From NCBI GenBank assembly GCA_030848925.1, contig JANFFA010000002.1, positions 248,001 to 312,000 of the forward strand: DNA of 64,000 nucleotides, written 5' to 3'. The DNA is from Rhodalgimonas zhirmunskyi (GTDB taxonomy: Bacteria; Pseudomonadota; Alphaproteobacteria; Rhodobacterales; Rhodobacteraceae). Shown here piece after piece: positions 63,779 through 64,000 of this stretch. Each line of letters opens with the position of its first letter. Position 1 is the stretch's first letter. Below the pieces are notes generated by a model. It worked only from the letters and a program-made list of their open reading frames with translations, had not been told where the DNA came from and did not search any database. The translations under genes and the position numbers were made by a program.

Positions 63779-64000
63779 GTGGCACGAGGAAGTTATCAGC
63801 AATTCTGCCCGGTTGCGATGGCATCCGAAGTTCTCTGCACCAGATGGACCATGGTTCTTGTCCGTGAACTTGTGGCGGGCTCCACGCGGTTCGGGGAACT
63901 GCGACGTGGTGTTCCCCGGATGTCGCCCACACTTCTGTCACAACGGCTGAAAGACCTCGAAGCCGCCGGAATTCTTGTCCGCACCGCCGTGACCAACGAG
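63779..64000 (+). CDS. HxlR-family transcriptional regulator, N-terminal part
   Basis: The first 74 codons of a winged-helix regulator, cut by the window edge. The peptide has the HxlR signature: CPVAMASEVLCTRWTMVLVR, then FGELRRGVPRMSPTLLSQRL and LEAAGIL. The start is GTG 63779 with AAGGAG 9 bases upstream. A perfect palindrome at 63748-63764 lies just before the ribosome site. The target genes are not visible. Confidence 0.88.
   Translation, partial: MARGSYQQFCPVAMASEVLCTRWTMVLVRELVAGSTRFGELRRGVPRMSPTLLSQRLKDLEAAGILVRTAVTNE

Overview
This 64-kb window reads as chromosomal DNA of an alphaproteobacterium of the Rhodobacteraceae (Roseobacter/Rhodobacter group). Reasons: high GC with a strong G/C third-position bias, the ccoNOQP-ccoGHIS / fnrL / hemN neighbourhood typical of that family, a CycM-type membrane cytochrome c next to pheA, and Rhodobacter-like protein sequences throughout. 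I see no phage, insertion sequence, integrase, CRISPR array, tRNA or rRNA. One structural RNA is clear: the small bacterial SRP RNA (ffs) at 60566-60659.

Layout. 1-7.4 kb: carbonic anhydrase, a MuiA/DUF4139 envelope protein, a ribbon-helix-helix-like protein with a low-complexity tail, asd, an MFS carrier, a RibD-like reductase and a small Cys/His/Asp hydrolase-like protein. 7.6-15 kb: an oligopeptide ABC operon with a fused double ATPase, a cation diffusion facilitator and an M20 amidohydrolase. 15.1-18.9 kb: fbp, fba, rpe and gph in a Calvin-cycle-like order with no RuBisCO or phosphoribulokinase in view. 19.3-32.3 kb: a quinone-reductase gene divergent from a 12-gene acyl-CoA catabolic operon. 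32.6-35.7 kb: a D,D-carboxypeptidase with a SPOR-like tail and a DEAD-box RNA helicase with a long structured leader.

36.0-48.5 kb is a microaerobic respiration island. It holds ccoSIHG and ccoPQON (cbb3 oxidase and its assembly factors), a universal stress protein, an acyltransferase, fnrL and hemN. Three near-identical FNR boxes (TTGAT/C-CTGC-ATCAA) lie upstream of ccoG, between ccoN and usp, and between fnrL and hemN, so the island carries its regulator and its targets together. 48.6-54.4 kb is a Yej-type peptide importer (yejABEF), again with a fused ATPase. 54.6-64 kb holds cycM, pheA, a GFA-family protein, an SRPBCC protein, nudC, a CpdB-like nucleotidase, ffs, rsgA (with an unusual 5-residue tandem repeat insert), a PfkB sugar/nucleoside kinase, nth, and the start of an HxlR-type regulator.

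The least understood system is the acyl-CoA operon at 20416-32284. It combines an AMP-forming ligase, two dissimilar acyl-CoA dehydrogenases that look like a heteromeric pair, a split (R)-specific hydratase/dehydrogenase module, a thiolase, a nitronate-monooxygenase-like flavoprotein, an ACAD10/11-type kinase and a histidine phosphatase. That content suggests catabolism of a substituted, possibly 4-hydroxylated, acid rather than plain fatty acids. Intergenic DNA also carries a recurring repeat (core AAATAT/CCC, sometimes followed by a GGGGCTGGCCCC hairpin) and several other repeats listed below.
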